A stretch of DNA of 64,000 bases from Agapetus fuscipes (GCA_951799405.1 OX637359.1:2290201-2354200), one strand, 5' to 3'. Counted from the first letter of the stretch, positions 20,777-32,608 are shown. Program-made: numbers and translations. Notes: generated by a model not told the origin, from the sequence alone.

Positions 20777-21718
20777 TTACAATTTGTCCAATGAGCCGTA
20801 ATCCATCATTTCTATTATCGGGGATGCGTCGTTTTTCCTTGTTAATATTTTTCCGTTTTGTATCCACACATATCTTATTTGTTTTTCCTTAGCTAACATC
20901 CTGGTCCTTGCATGCAGTTGTTTGAAGTACGGCGATAGGTGTTCACCAATGTAGAAGGAGTCATTTGAATTAAAGCCAATCATTTTCAATTTCAATTTTT
21001 CTGTCTTGTTGCTCTTGTTAAATTGTTTAACTGATTGAAGGAAATTGTCACGGTAACGGCCATTTGGTAGTTCGACAATAATGTTTCTTGGACGATTTGT
21101 AGAGTTAGTTTGATGCTGGACTCTATGGCATGCTATGATATCATCCTTTTTGATAGGAAAACCTATTACATCGCCAGTTATTTTTAAAACTTCTAGTAAG
21201 TTTTCCCCCTTTCTTTCAGGTACCTGTTGGATTTCTATGTTCGCTCTTCTCTGCCTCTGTTCCATTAAGTTAATTCGGTGTTCCAAAGTCTTGTTTTTGT
21301 CGATCAGATTCAGATTGTCAGCCCTGATTTTTTCCATTTGGCCTTCATTCCTTTTCAATACTTTGTTCATTCTGTCGTATTCATCGGATAGAAATTGGAT
21401 TGAGTTTTTGATTTCCTCAAATTGTGTGACTTTTTCTTTGATTGCCGTTAAATCCTTTGCTAGATCCATTTGAATAAACTGGGTGATTGGATCTAGTTTT
21501 TCCATAAGATATTTTTCTAATTTTGGCCACAAGTCGTCGTTTGCAGACGAATTTAGTTTGCAATCAGGGCATCTCCATTTGTTTTTGTTCATTTTCAGCA
21601 TACTTTTAAAAGCTTTCTCGCCCATACCCACACAGAAGAAATGATATCCAACTAAACACCTGGCGCAGGTGATTGAGTCCTCCTCACACAGTGTGTCTTG
21701 GCATTTGATACAGTTCAT
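20777..21718 (-). CDS. Jockey-superfamily ORF1: PHD finger and FP-like RNA-binding protein
   Basis: 313 intact residues. A C4HC3 PHD-type zinc finger occupies about residues 3-53 (Cys3, Cys6, Cys18, Cys21, His26, Cys29, then WRCPDC). A coiled coil follows at about 70-160 (EKIRADNLNLIDKNKTLEHR). The C-terminal half resembles the baculovirus FP-type domain common in lepidopteran ORF1 proteins (GDVIGFPIKKDDIIACHRVQ, then TRMLAKEKQIRYVWIQNGKI). The family is thought to coat element RNA as an ORF1 chaperone. The start is the first Met; ORF2 begins 62 bp past the stop. Confidence 0.85.
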   Translation of the reverse strand: MNCIKCQDTLCEEDSITCARCLVGYHFFCVGMGEKAFKSMLKMNKNKWRCPDCKLNSSANDDLWPKLEKYLMEKLDPITQFIQMDLAKDLTAIKEKVTQFEEIKNSIQFLSDEYDRMNKVLKRNEGQMEKIRADNLNLIDKNKTLEHRINLMEQRQRRANIEIQQVPERKGENLLEVLKITGDVIGFPIKKDDIIACHRVQHQTNSTNRPRNIIVELPNGRYRDNFLQSVKQFNKSNKTEKLKLKMIGFNSNDSFYIGEHLSPYFKQLHARTRMLAKEKQIRYVWIQNGKILTRKNDASPIIEMMDYGSLDKL

Positions 21719-22859
21719 TATGATATTTACCGAATAGACGGATTTGACTGCAACACTAAGACTTGCTATGAGCGTGTGTCAACCCTGTTTCCGCTTGCTT
21801 TGTTTATACCTCGTCAGCGATTGTGAATTATTATGATTGGGTAATGATTGAAAGTTGTAGGGTTTACGTTCATTTGAGGTTTGGATTTTATTTGTAAGTA
21901 CACATTCAGCATTTGTAAGCGTGAATTACACGTGTTTGTTTGTGGGCATGCATTTGATATGAGCTTTAAATGTTATAAACCTTAGCATCTTAGATTTTTA
22001 CTTTATAGCAGTCCAAAGGACTGTTATAAAGTATTGTATTCGTCCGAAAAAAAAAAATCGAGGTTTCAACGGAAATGAGTTGTCCTGCACCAGGACATGC
22101 AAAAAAACCTAATTTGTCGAACCTGTCCGTCCGTCCCACAGTGGGCGGGTTTCCAAATCTAGCGCGTGATAAGTCCACTTTTGAAGTATTGACAATTCTA
22201 AAAAAAGTACCTACATATACTAAATAGATAGCCCAGAAACAGTTCCTTATTACTAAAAAAGTATTTTTTTCGCGGGATAATTACCGAGAGTCAGGTAAAC
22301 ATGACTTTGTCGGTATAATGCACGGTTGGAATAAATATTGAATTGTTATTTGCCTTTCTACCTGGAAGCACTGTGCCTAAAGTTCTAGTTAAATCGTGTT
22401 TATTGTTTTTGCATATTAAAGCTCAAAGTATAAACTTTGTTTTTTAAGAATATTTGTTGTGTTTGCTTTATTATTTTGTCCAAAAATGTTTTTTGAATCA
22501 CGTTGAGTATTTGGATTAATAAAATTACAATGTATACCTTTTCAGTAGACTCGGAATCAAAAGTTTGACCGGGGTTGGCCATAATTTTAAGTGTCATATT
22601 AAGAAACACTTATGAGGCTTATTTTGTGGGTAAAAGATTTTGCTAGTTTTTGCGACTAATGTTTTTACGATTTTTTAAAGGAACCATGTCAGTCCAGAAA
22701 AATAACTCTTCTAAGTATGGCAAAATGAAAGGACCGCAGCAAAAAAAACTGCGGCAGTACAGGATTATTTATTCTCACAAATTAAGCTTCACAATGATGA
22801 AAATAATGAACTTTGTATTAAAGTAAGACTAAAATTAAAATCCTGAATAAATAATCTGG

Positions 22860-24150
22860 GTTTAAAATGGCACATTCATGCCGTAATGTTAATTTTTTTG
22901 AAAAAAAAACAAAATGTAAATGGTTGTTGAAGAACATTACTTTGCCTGACTTCGATAATGTATCAGCACCCTCATTGTCTATGGGACGACTATTAGCTCA
23001 TTTTTTTCAAGTAAGTGACCAAACAAAACGTAAAAAAGTTTATTCACTTCTTGAAACAAGAAGTCACTAAGAAATCATGTTTGCGCAAAACTAATTTTGC
23101 AAAACTCAGGCAAAAGAGATGCTAAGGTCCTTACGGATCTTGAAGCTACTTTACATCGTGCATCAAAGATAAAAAATATATATCTGCGTAGCCAAGTACA
23201 CGTCCGAAGAAACACTTGCATTGTATTTTGACGCAACTTTAGCCGAACACTCATACAGACTAATTGAATGGAGATGTTATTAGGGAAGCTAAAAAAATAT
23301 TGTTAAAACGTTAAAAAATATATATAACCTAGTGAAAGCCTTATAACTACGTCCGATATTTCTGCGGCAGTAACCGTGCAAGGACTCGTCAACCACACAG
23401 TGCAGAGGTTCCTGGAGAGTCAAAAAAGTGTTACAGCAAGCTCTCCTAGATTCAACATCTTCAGCATCAGACTTTACAATGCTGTACAAATGGAGAGACG
23501 ATAAAAGTGCCAGTCAGTTCACTTATTTGCAAGCCTTCAGTCCATCAACATCTGAAGCCGAAGGAGTCTGAAACTGAAGGGACTGAACATCCAAAAAAAA
23601 CGGATGCGTATTTGTTTGTCATATTTTGTATTGTGCCGCTTCTAGTAAAAAGGGGGGGGGGGGGAAATGATATGGCAAAATCCTTGACCATCTTCCACAA
23701 GGTATCTGTTGCAAGCCAACACAAATAATATTTGCAAAAGAGACAATCGAATAAACACAAAAAGGGAAATCGACAATGTGCAAAATCATATTCATGAAAT
23801 TATTTCGACTACAGTTACTTTTTGTGATTTTAATATTAGAGTAACTCATGTTTTTAAATTGACTAAGATTGATGAAAAGACATTTAATGTTATTACTGAA
23901 TCGTCATTGAAGACCTGTGAAGTATGTTGGACAGCCCCAAAAATAATACACAACATATGTAGATGAAGTGATGTGCTTGGGGAAAAATAAGTGTCTGTAC
24001 GAATATGGCTTCCACATTACATGCGTAAATAAGATGTTTTGAGAGCTTGGTATATACTTCATATGTGGCAATTTTTTGAAGTGTCAGATAAAGCAGCCAC
24101 TGAAAAAAAACAAGAAAAAGTGATTGATGGGTTGACAGAAAAAAATAGTA
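22860..24150 (+). pseudogene. Decayed transposase-like frames, unassigned
   Basis: Short plus-strand frames are joined only across frameshifts. Examples are MGRLLAHFFQVSDQTKRKKV (22980-23040), AKVLTDLEATLHRASKIKNI (23120-23180), LALYFDATLAEHSYRLIEWR (23217-23275) and SLKTCEVCWTAPKI with a CxxC (23905-23945). Order and wording suggest one ancestral protein of a DNA transposon, but I cannot name the superfamily and no DDE triad is identifiable. Confidence 0.35.
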
Positions 24151-24479
24151 AGTTTTTACAATTTTAAAAAGAAAACTTTCGACTTTACTCTTAATTTTTT
24201 CAATAATTGTACATATTTTTCACAATATTTTGTGTTAGTTTTATCCAAAAACAACCACTTCTATCAATTCAATAAAAAAAACCGGATAATTTTTCGATAA
24301 AAGCATAAATTTTCAGTATGACGACTTATCACGCGCTAGATTTAAGATTCCGCCCACTGTGCGTCCGTCCGTATGGATGTATGTATGTCCCAGCCGGAAC
24401 TACTGATCGCAGAGACACCAATTTTTGGATTTAGAGAATTGACCACCACAGATTTTGATGGGCCGACTGGCATGGCACC

Positions 24480-26060
24480 AACCTGAAAATTCAAGATGGC
24501 TGCCATACAAAAAAAACATAAAATTGCACTTTTCTCAAAAACGGCTCTAACGATTTTGTTTAAAATTTCAGTGTGGTCGTTGCTTAAATTGTCACGAAGA
24601 AAATTTGTTATGGCAACACTCTTCCCAACCTGCGTCTATGAGTTGCCATATGAAAGAAAAAAACGATTGTGATTATCTCGGAAATGGCTGGGTTGACAAA
24701 AAAAAACTGTTCTACAATATTACGCGCAATATTAATTTCTACAAAAATTTTAAGAATACTTTAAAATTTTTTTTACTTAAAGTACCTACCGTTTACACGA
24801 TCTCAAAATTTTCATCGAAAATATTAAAAAGACCCATAAAAACGCAATTTTGTAAAACTTTTTTTAGGTTCACAAGAAAGAAAAAATTATAAACTTCTTT
24901 TTACTATAATTTGTTTTTCACTATTTTGATAATTCAAGATGGCTTCCAAAGAGGAGAAAACTTCCAATGCGATTTTCTCAAAAACGGCTCGAACGATTTT
25001 TTTGTAAATTTTAAGTAAAGTAGTTGCTTGATACATTCTTACCAAATTTAGTTATGGCAACATTTTTGCTAATCTGCGCCTATGAGTTGCCATATGAACA
25101 AAATAAACAATTGTGATTTTCTCAGAAGTGAAAGCATTGACAAAAAAGATATGTTCTACAATATTATACGTAACATCAAATTCTATATAACAATTAAATA
25201 AAAATTTTGAAAATAAAAACATAAAGTGCCGTTTACATGATATCAAAAATTGAAATTAAAAGGCTACAAAAACCCATCAGAACGCAAAAAACTTTTATGT
25301 TTCTTAACTTTATCAGAAAAAACTTTTGTATTACTATAATTCATAGTGAAACATTTTTCAAATTTTTGAAAATTCAAGATGGCTTCCGAACAGCTGAAAG
25401 TTTCAAATGAGATTTTCTCAAAAACGGCTCCTACGATTTTCTTTAGTTTTTTTTACATAATCGTCATTATAATACTGCTATGTAACAACAATAACCATTG
25501 CCTCATAATTTTCTTTGTTTTGGGGGTTGCCATACAAGAGAAAAAAATAATTTAAAATTTCTCGGCAGAGAAAGGGTTAACTAAAAAATAATGTTCTACA
25601 ATTGAACAGCTTTTATATATATCTACATCCATGAATTATTATTTTTTTCAAAAAAATATTACAAAGTATAGCCACCATACAAAGTGACAAATTTTCATAC
25701 AAAAAATTATTGTAATATTTTTGGTAGCAAAACGTCTAATACCCATAAATAAACCTACATAACAATTTGCTCAATCAATTGCTATATAACAACAATAAGC
25801 ATTGCCTCTTAATACTCTTTGTTTTGGGGGTTACCATACAAGAGAAAACAATATTTTAAATTTTCCCGGCAGAGAACGGGTTAACTAAAAAAGAATGTTC
25901 TACAATTGAAAAGCTCTTATATATAGGTACCTACAAACATTAATAATTACTTTTTTCAAATAAATATTATAAGGTGTAGCCACCATACAAAGTGACAAAT
26001 TTTAATACAAAAATAATTGTAATATTCTTGGTACTAAAACGCCTAATATAAAATACTAGG
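24480..26060 (+). repeat. Diverged tandem repeats
   Basis: AATTCAAGATGGCT followed by TTTTCTCAAAAACGGCTC recurs near 24490, 24935 and 25373 (spacing about 440 bp). GCCACCATACAAAGTGACAA recurs at 25670 and 25978. GTTGCCATA-type motifs recur throughout. The block is non-coding. Confidence 0.6.
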
Positions 26061-26375
26061 CTACGAGTCTTAAAATCTAGTAAGTTGTACCCATATAATA
26101 ATCAATCATAACTTTCCAAAATATCAATGAAAAGTAAAGTTACCCCACCAAACAAAGTGTTAGTTTTGATACAAACGGTATCAATGATAATACTGCAAAA
26201 AGACGATTGCTAAAAAAGATTAGCTTCATTACTTACACACAACTAAATGTTTTGTATTGAAAATTGGCTATGACCTAAACATGACCGTATTTTGTGCTAT
26301 AAAGTCATGTGCAGTCCACTGTACAATTTTTTTTTTTTAATATTTTACGAAAAACAACAGCACATATTAATTACA

Positions 26376-26381
26376 AATAAA
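26376..26381 (+). promoter_or_regulatory. Displaced AATAAA of zinc-finger gene 1
   Basis: The AATAAA in TTACAAATAAAGAAT lies 75-200 bp past the stop codon in units 2 and 3. In unit 1 it is more than 10 kb downstream because of the 16.4-26.3 kb insertions. Use as a poly(A) signal is inferred from position only. Confidence 0.4.
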
Positions 26382-26722
26382 GAATTACAGAATTAGCAAA
26401 ATATAAAGCCAATTAAAGTTTTTCAGTTTTAAAAACTAGTAAAATATAAAAAAATATATGCCATAATAGCAAATAAGAGTATAAAGAGAGTACACAATTA
26501 TAGATGAAAATTATGATTATAGATGAAAAGGTGTGTTGAGGGATTTAATGGTAATAAGAAAGGGTTTTTGTTTTTAATGTTGTTCCTACTGAGATTTCAG
26601 TTTTGCTACTTTGCTTTTTGTTGTTTCTTAATTGCTTTTTTAATTAATTGTTTGAAAGTTCAGAAAAAACAATACATAGGGTTGTCAGGTCTGACAATAC
26701 TGGAAAGTAATGTACTGTGCAC

Positions 26723-27105
26723 CAGGGGTCTCCAGGCTCTTTGGTCCGACCAAAAAAAAAACTTGTTTTTAGATATAGAGAAGGGAAAGATTGGCCACGC
26801 GGACCACGATAAAATGAATTAACTTGTAAAAGTGGACCGGAAATGCTTATAAACACTGTTTCCAAGTGTCAAATTTACAAAATTTTCCACCCTTGGGGAC
26901 AAGTCACCCAGACCCTGTTGGCCCGCCATACCACCTCAAAATTTCAAAAGGGCAAAACGCAACTAAGCTACACATATAGTGTAACTCCTTGCCTGCGTTT
27001 CCCCGAAGGGGTCGCATGTGGCGCTTCGGGACCTATTTATTTTTACAGGTAAGGGGGCCGGCCTCACACCAACGGGCCCTTGGGTAAAATAGTTTTAGAC
27101 CCCTG
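26723..27105. mobile_element. hAT-like boundary element with SINE tail, unit 1
   Basis: Ends CAGGGGTCTCCAGG and TTTTAGACCCCTG are imperfect inverted repeats. Flanks CTGTGCAC and CTGTAGGT are a decayed 8-bp TSD. A minus-strand 3' tail of the composite SINE (26957-27073) sits inside. Copies end units 2 and 3. Confidence 0.65.
26957..27073 (-). repeat. Composite SINE 3' tail
   Basis: AACGCAACTAAGCTACACAT to GGCCTCACACCAAC is the reverse complement of the SINE 3' end seen at 7360-7480. The pol III heads are absent. Confidence 0.75.
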
Positions 27106-27338
27106 CTGTAGGTACACAACAGGGATATTCCATGTAGTTGCTTGTAAGAATTAATCAGTGTTATTCATTAGATTCCACCCATGCCAGCTTAGTGCATGGT
27201 TTCCAGAATCCATTTCATGTCTGTATAAAGACTAAGTTAAACCAACATCAAAAGAAGGTTATTCATTCGCCAAATATAGTATTTTTTTTTTTTTAAGAAA
27301 GCCTATGCGGGAGACTCCCTAGATTCGAGAGACTCTAA

Positions 27339-28990
27339 AGGCTGGTTCGGACAAGGCGAGTAATTTAGTCAAGTAACGAGTAATTTAGTAGCTAAACGTG
27401 TGCGAACCCCAACAATTTAGTCCAGTAGTTAAGTCAATGGTTTAGTCAAGCCGATCCATTTCATTCTATTTTTTCGGGCAAGTAGCGGCCCCGCCCACCG
27501 TCCGTGGGCGAGTGTTGCCGAGAAGCCACGGAAAAGTCCGAGTCCGAAGAGCCACGGAAAAGCCCGAGTCTGAGTCGAGTTTATTAGCGGCCGCGCCATT
27601 GGCCGCTCACTCTTGGCGGGGAAACGGAAATGCAAGAATGGCGGCAATTTAAATTGGCTGCAGTTTGAAAAGATAATGCCCGTTTTCAGCAAGAATATTT
27701 AAAGATAAAGTGCTGTTTAAAAATATTGAAGTACTTAAGAACTTCTTATATTTGCGAGCCCGATGTTCCGCTCCCTAAACTTAGCGACCTGTCAGTGAGG
27801 TTATGTCATGTTTAAACTGTAAATAAGTGGATATACACACCGATATCCTTGGTTTTTTAGAAACTCTTGAGAATATAGAAGTTGCTAGGACTTATCTACG
27901 TCCAAAAAGTTTTGAGAAAGGTAATTTTTTTTCGATAAGAATAGTATGACATCGATTTTTGGTGCGGATATCAGCTGTCAAAAATACAATCATGTAGCTC
28001 CTTGCTGACAATAGAGCTGTACAAATATAGTTTTGGTAAAGATGTTGTGGAAATAACTATTATCGTCCATGAATTTATTACGTATTTAAAAACATCGATC
28101 TTTTACATTGATCGATGTTTATAGGTACCTACCATAAATTTGTCATATCACAGGCCTTATGATATCCTTCAGATGGATTGTTACTTATTGTTTTGTACAG
28201 AAACAATTCAGTGACACACGGGGATAACTAATTAGAGGCATTACAATTTTATGCCACTGTAAGCCATCAGCTGGTATCTGTGACAGACGTGAGAGGCGTA
28301 TGTAGCAGGATTGAACAAGTTTCTCGCGGTCAGCCTCTGAAAAGTTGAACCATGTTTCTTCTTTAACTTGATAATTGATTGGTGACCGCCGTGTATTTGA
28401 AAATGCCGATTTTACATGTCGAATATTGATGTTAATTGTCAACAACGAAAAACGCAACAGAGAAATGCATCTGAATGCAGCTGCAGACTAGAGCCGTATT
28501 ATAGTGTGTGCATACAAAATATACTTTGTACACATCATTGAAAAGATAAAAATTCAATTAAAAAATAATGTTTGCAGCGTAAATGGTAGATATTATTATA
28601 AACATCAAATAGTCATGTGTTGTTTTTATTTAAAATGTGTATATTATTTTATAAACCATAAAATACATTTCGAATTTACAAAAGTCGAGTTTCGAAGTTG
28701 TTTGCTAAACAGGCTCCTAGCTAGGTGGCCGGGCATAAATCAGTTAATATTACCAAACCATAGCCAATTTAAAGAGCTTTATAATAACATGATTTTAATA
28801 CTCAATTAATATTTTCAAACTGCAGCCAATTCAAATTTTCCGCCATTATAGAAAGGGCTTTCTGCAGCCAACTTCGCACTTGTGTACTGTACTGGACCGT
28901 AATGCGAACGCTTCACGGGCGAGTAGCGCCCCGCCCACTACTAAATTACTCGTTACTTGACTAAATCAGTGGCCTCGTGCGAACTAGCCT
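27339..28990. mobile_element. PIF/Harbinger-like TIR element, outer
   Basis: Long inverted ends of about 53 bp start AGGCTGGTTCGGAC and AGGCTAGTTCGCAC and share TTTAGTCAAGTAACGAGTAA. TAA flanks both ends (27336-27338, 28991-28993). No transposase frame is seen. A second TIR element (27677-28735) is nested within it. It interrupts the unit backbone between GAGAGACT and GGGTCTTTG. Confidence 0.75.
27677..28735. mobile_element. PIF/Harbinger-like element 2 (TGCCCG family)
   Basis: Starts TGCCCGTTTTCAGC and ends GGCCGGGCA with TAA duplicated (27674-27676, 28736-28738). It is a 1059-bp relative of 11482-12805, internally deleted and with a shortened right terminus. Confidence 0.75.
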
Positions 28991-29059
28991 TAAGGGTCTT
29001 TGACTTGGTGATTTGTGTTGGTGATGTGGCAGTTGTCCATGTCCGGTTGCAGGGCCGTT

Positions 29060-30296
29060 AAGGCGATTCATAAAGTCAACTTGAAAATATTTGAAAAAGA
29101 AAAAAAAAAATTCTAGTAAGCTTATAAATTTCAAAACATGACAGAGTATTATTGACATAATAATGAATAATTAGTACTCCTTGAAAACACGATTCTTAAA
29201 AGTTTGCCCGATAAAAAAAAATTACGAAATTTTTTCTCCTTTTTCTCTACTTTACTCTACTTTTTCACTTTTTTGGTTTTATCTTTTTCTCCTTCAATCT
29301 TTGAAATTCCGCTATTTATTAAAACACAAAAAACTCAACATAGAATACTCAATACATTTTCGATATTCGAGCTATTTCGTCTGAAATATATTTTTTTGTA
29401 AATGGCGCTTATGACAAATATTTCTAAATGAAACCGCACCGAGGCGACCATTCTCATTGGACTGCGGTAGTCGCGCCATTCGAGAGCCATCTGTCAACGT
29501 GTGAGGACGCGCCATTTGCTAGTGACAATTTTAACAGAAAATATGGTATATTTTTCTGGTTTTCAGATATTTTACAATATGGAATTGCTTTATGTAATCG
29601 TTTGCCATCATGAGAAACAAGAAAAACAAAATCAAAATGTAAAATAAATGTCATAAAAGACTTTGACCGAATTCATTGAAAAAGGTACATTAAATTATGG
29701 AGTTTTAATTCCATGGAGAGGATATAAATTTGATTTAGTTCCAAACGACATATTATTGCAGTTTTCATTTTGTTACTATCTCCATGATTATAATACACAA
29801 CTTAAGTGTTGTCGAGGGTATAATAATACGCCAATGTCACCCCTTTTTCAAAGAAGATTGGCAAAAGCTGCAAGGCTTTTGTTCATTAGAGATTTGGATT
29901 ATAATTGTAAGTACGCATGCAGCATTTGTACGCGCACACCCGTCTGCTTGTGGGCATCCATTTAATATGAATCATAAATGTCATTTTTCAACATTGATTA
30001 CAGATTACAGACGCATATTTTTTTTTCTGTGAGCGAAAATGACTAGCTTGGCACTTTCTATGGAGTTTTGTTGAATTAACGGATATAAAGTTACCGAGTA
30101 AAAAAATATAGAGTTTTTCAAAATGCGTGCGTTAACTTATTTGTGCGAGCTAAATTCTTATCCATCTTCCGAGTTATATACCTCGATGCTTTGGAACTAG
30201 CTTAGATAGCAGTGTATCCCTCCGCCGAGTCTTCCTAGTGGGCGGGGCCTAAACACGCGAAATGCATAAAATTTCTGAGTTTATATGAGGCCTTAA
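29060..30296. other. 1.2-kb insertion with degenerate R240
   Basis: It splits relic X between GGGCCGTTA and ACAGTGCTG. Edges TTAAGGCGATTC and ATATGAGGCCTTAA are weakly inverted and TTAA occurs at both sides. Inside, 29829-29995 is a decayed R240 (AATGTCACCCC, GTGGGCATCCATTTAATATG). No gene is recognised. Confidence 0.45.
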
Positions 30297-30775
30297 CAGT
30301 GCTGTGGTGTGTGTGGCGTTGCTTTGTTTTGAGACACAGAGGAAATGCCGATTCATGTTGGATTTGAAAAGGGCAAGGTTAAATTGGGGTGGAAACACAG
30401 ATACCGGTAACTCATTCCATCAGCGGGCAGTTTGGCAAAGGAATGAGTCGTGAAAACGCCAAGTTCTCATAGTTTTGATATCGACTGCAAATGGTTGAAT
30501 GTGAGCCATTCTACGAGTTGCCCTTGTTGTGACGAGAGGAGGGGGTATAAGTGAGGATATTTCATCAGAGCAGATGCCATTGTAGTACCTTTAGAAGAGA
30601 ATGATCATTCCAACTTTCCTTCTGTGCTCAAGAGGGTGTAGGTTGGCTGTGAGAATGGGATCATCAATCAGCTTCACCGCTCTTCTTTGCACAGAATCAA
30701 GTTGGTCACACAGCCTCTTTGGTATACTGGACCAGAGATGGCTGTTATACTTACCGTGAATTGTTTTACCGGTAC
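30297..30775 (-). pseudogene. RT relic X, unit 2 remainder
   Basis: Same C-terminal RT sequence as 302-775 in unit 1, here separated from its distal end (28994-29059) by the 29.06-30.3 kb insertion. Confidence 0.65.
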
Positions 30776-30916
30776 GTTTCTCAACTAAAAAAAATACAAA
30801 TACACTACGCCTGGAAAGGTACTATACCAATACAATAAAGTAACTCTGCAAGTTAAATTTACCTTACTTTAATTTTAATTTGATTTTAAGTTTTTCAATT
30901 ATTTCACTTTCACACA

Positions 30917-31406
30917 CGACCGGTCCGTAGTTAAGTGATAACACTTTGGACTCTGAATGGAAAGTTGTGGGTTCGAATCCCGCGCGGAGCACAAAAAAAT
31001 ATCATTTATATTTTCAAACTTGCTCTTGGCTGGGTTGAAAAATTCATAAGGATTTACCAATGACTGGTCATCAAAAGGTCCATCCAGCCTTACAGCAACT
31101 GGGTCTTACTTGAGAATTGGCGCTTTGTAGCGACGACGACCAAGCTTGTAAAAAAGGTTGATAGCTCAATTGGTAGAATGCTTGCATTCAATGCCGAGAG
31201 CAAAGGTTCGATCTCAAGGCTTACTCAGCCTTCACAAGAAATGAGAACCAGTCTTCCCGGGAGCTGGGAAACCCCCACTTCAACTGAAAGTGGTTGGTGT
31301 GAGGCCCCCTTACCCATAAAAATAAATAGGTCCTGAAACGCCACATGCGCCCCCTTCGGGGATAAGGCAGGCAAGAAGTTACACAATATGTGTAGCTTAG
31401 TTGCGT
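30917..31406 (+). mobile_element. Composite SINE, copy 3
   Basis: Equivalent of 2625-3111. The head box GGGTTCGAATCCCG is intact and the second module is at 31155-31230. It follows the large deletion that removed relic Y and both foldbacks from unit 2. Confidence 0.75.
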
Positions 31407-31438
31407 TCACTTTCCAAAAACATTATGTTCCTACACAA

Positions 31439-31658
31439 ATAGGTTGGTATGAGGCTCACCCCTCATGCTGTAAACACATGTTTCACTTTTGCCATCCCAG
31501 TTTCAGGAAAGGGTAGCAGGAGTTGCCAGATATATATTCATGTGAGGTTTTTTTTGTAAGTACACATGCAGCATGTGTGAGCGCGAGCTTACATGTGTGT
31601 GCCTGTTGGGGTACATTAAATATAAGCCATGTGTTTGCCATGTTTGCAACTAAGATTA
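31439..31658 (+). repeat. R240 repeat
   Basis: Unit 2 equivalent of 3151-3370, with the same CTCACCCCTCATGC variant. Confidence 0.75.
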
Positions 31659-32023
31659 AGGTACCATTCTAATGATAACAAAGATAAGTAATTGATATTG
31701 TGTATAATAAAGATTTAATCTTGCAATGTAATATTTGTTTGTATTTCCACAAAATAACCTCCTAAGTCACAGATAATCCATGGCTCAACCACCACCTAAT
31801 GTGAATCTCCATACAACCCTCATCTCTAAAAACCCAAATCTCAAATGAACTTACTTGAGCCCTGCAACTCTTGCCGATCTTTGGAGGCACAGTGACGTTA
31901 GAAAAGTCAACCATTTTTTACACTATGGGAGCAACATAAACATACCGGAATATTAAGTTAGGTAACTGTAATAATGAAATACGTTTTACAGGTGTAAATA
32001 ATATTTGAAGGAGAACCATATAG

Positions 32024-32448
32024 TCAACGACGTTACCATGTTGAAAGCACCGGTTCCCATAGATCACCGAAGTTAAGCAACATTGGGCGCGGACAGTACT
32101 TGGATGGGTGACCGCTCAGGTACACCGCGTGTCATTGGCATCTTGGACCGGTCAGTAGTCTAGTGGCAACACTTCGGACTCGTAAATGGAAGGTTGTAGA
32201 TTTGGATCCCGGCGGAGCACAAAAAAATATACCATTTATATTTCGAATGTGCTCTTCGCTGAGTTGAAAAATTCATAAACCTTTACCAAAGACCGGTCAC
32301 TGAAAGGTCTAACCAACCTTACAACAACTGGGTCTTGCTTGAGAATTGGCGCTTTCTACAGCGACGACCAAGCTCGCAGAGGGCTCTTGAGGTGTGATAC
32401 ACACAAAAACAGCGCTCACCAAATAAATCATCCTAATATTATTTATTT
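32024..32448 (+). mobile_element. 5S-headed composite SINE, independent insertion
   Basis: Best 5S module of the window (32023-32141: GATCACCGAAGTTAAGCAAC, TGGATGGGTGACCGCTCAGG). A tRNA-like module at 32146-32219 (GATTTGGATCCCGGCGGAGC) and the SINE body follow. It interrupts ACCATATAG/AAATTTG, with TATAG repeated at 32449-32453; unit 1 near 3732 is the empty site. Complete ends show the 5S module is the true 5' end. Confidence 0.92.
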
Positions 32449-32608
32449 TATAGAAATTTGTATTGAAAATAAGTGACGTCACATAGCCGATATGCTAGGG
32501 CAGGGGTCGGCAACCTTTTGAGTCGGAAGAGCCAAAAATGACAATTTACCCAGTTTCAATGTTGCAAAGAGCCACAAATTGATTTCTTGTCAGCAGTTTC
32601 CTTGACTG

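Larger units (their letters stand above)
16520..21850 (-). mobile_element. Full-length two-ORF Jockey-superfamily element
   Basis: Flanked by the TSD AAAGTT (16514-16519, 21851-21856). Minus-strand order: 5' UTR of about 130 bp, ORF1 (21718-20777), a 62-bp gap, ORF2 from ATG 20714 to 17045, then a 0.5-kb 3' UTR ending AATAAATAAATAAAATTAAA-like. ORF2 is interrupted by a TRIM (19462-20124) and an about 150-bp foreign fragment near 18156-18313. Apart from these the frames are open, so the copy was probably active when it inserted. Confidence 0.85.
16431..21998 (+). repeat. R240 repeat split by a 5.3-kb Jockey-type element
   Basis: The left part is 16431-16519 and the right part 21851-21998. AAAGTT is present at both breakpoints, and the two halves rejoin to a normal R240. 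Confidence 0.85.
21999..26330. other. Unit 1-specific AT-rich insertion block
   Basis: This block lies between R240 and the resumed unit backbone at about 26335 and is absent from units 2 and 3. Near its left edge is the hairpin TTATAGCAGTCCAAAGGACT (22011-22035). Inverted segments at about 22125-22172 and 24317-24368 share TCTAGCGCGTGATAAGTCC. It also holds decayed protein-like frames (22.86-24.15 kb) and diverged tandem repeats (24.48-26.06 kb). The family is unknown to me. Confidence 0.5.
1..27105 (+). repeat. Segmental duplication unit 1
   Basis: Backbone order is RT relic, SINE, R240, exon 1, R240/SINE block, zinc-finger exon 2, and a terminal hAT-like element ending at 27105. The same order recurs from 27106, 48741 and 62026. 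Unit 1 is enlarged by insertions at 7.6-11.0, 11.5-14.4, 16.5-21.9 and about 22-26.3 kb. Position 1 coincides with the start of the unit, immediately after where the boundary hAT-like element ends in the other copies, so the array probably continues upstream. Confidence 0.85.

Noticed and set aside
24605..24892. 95-codon plus-strand ORF
   Set aside because: Lys/Phe-rich frame in AT-rich diverged tandem repeats; no supporting signal.
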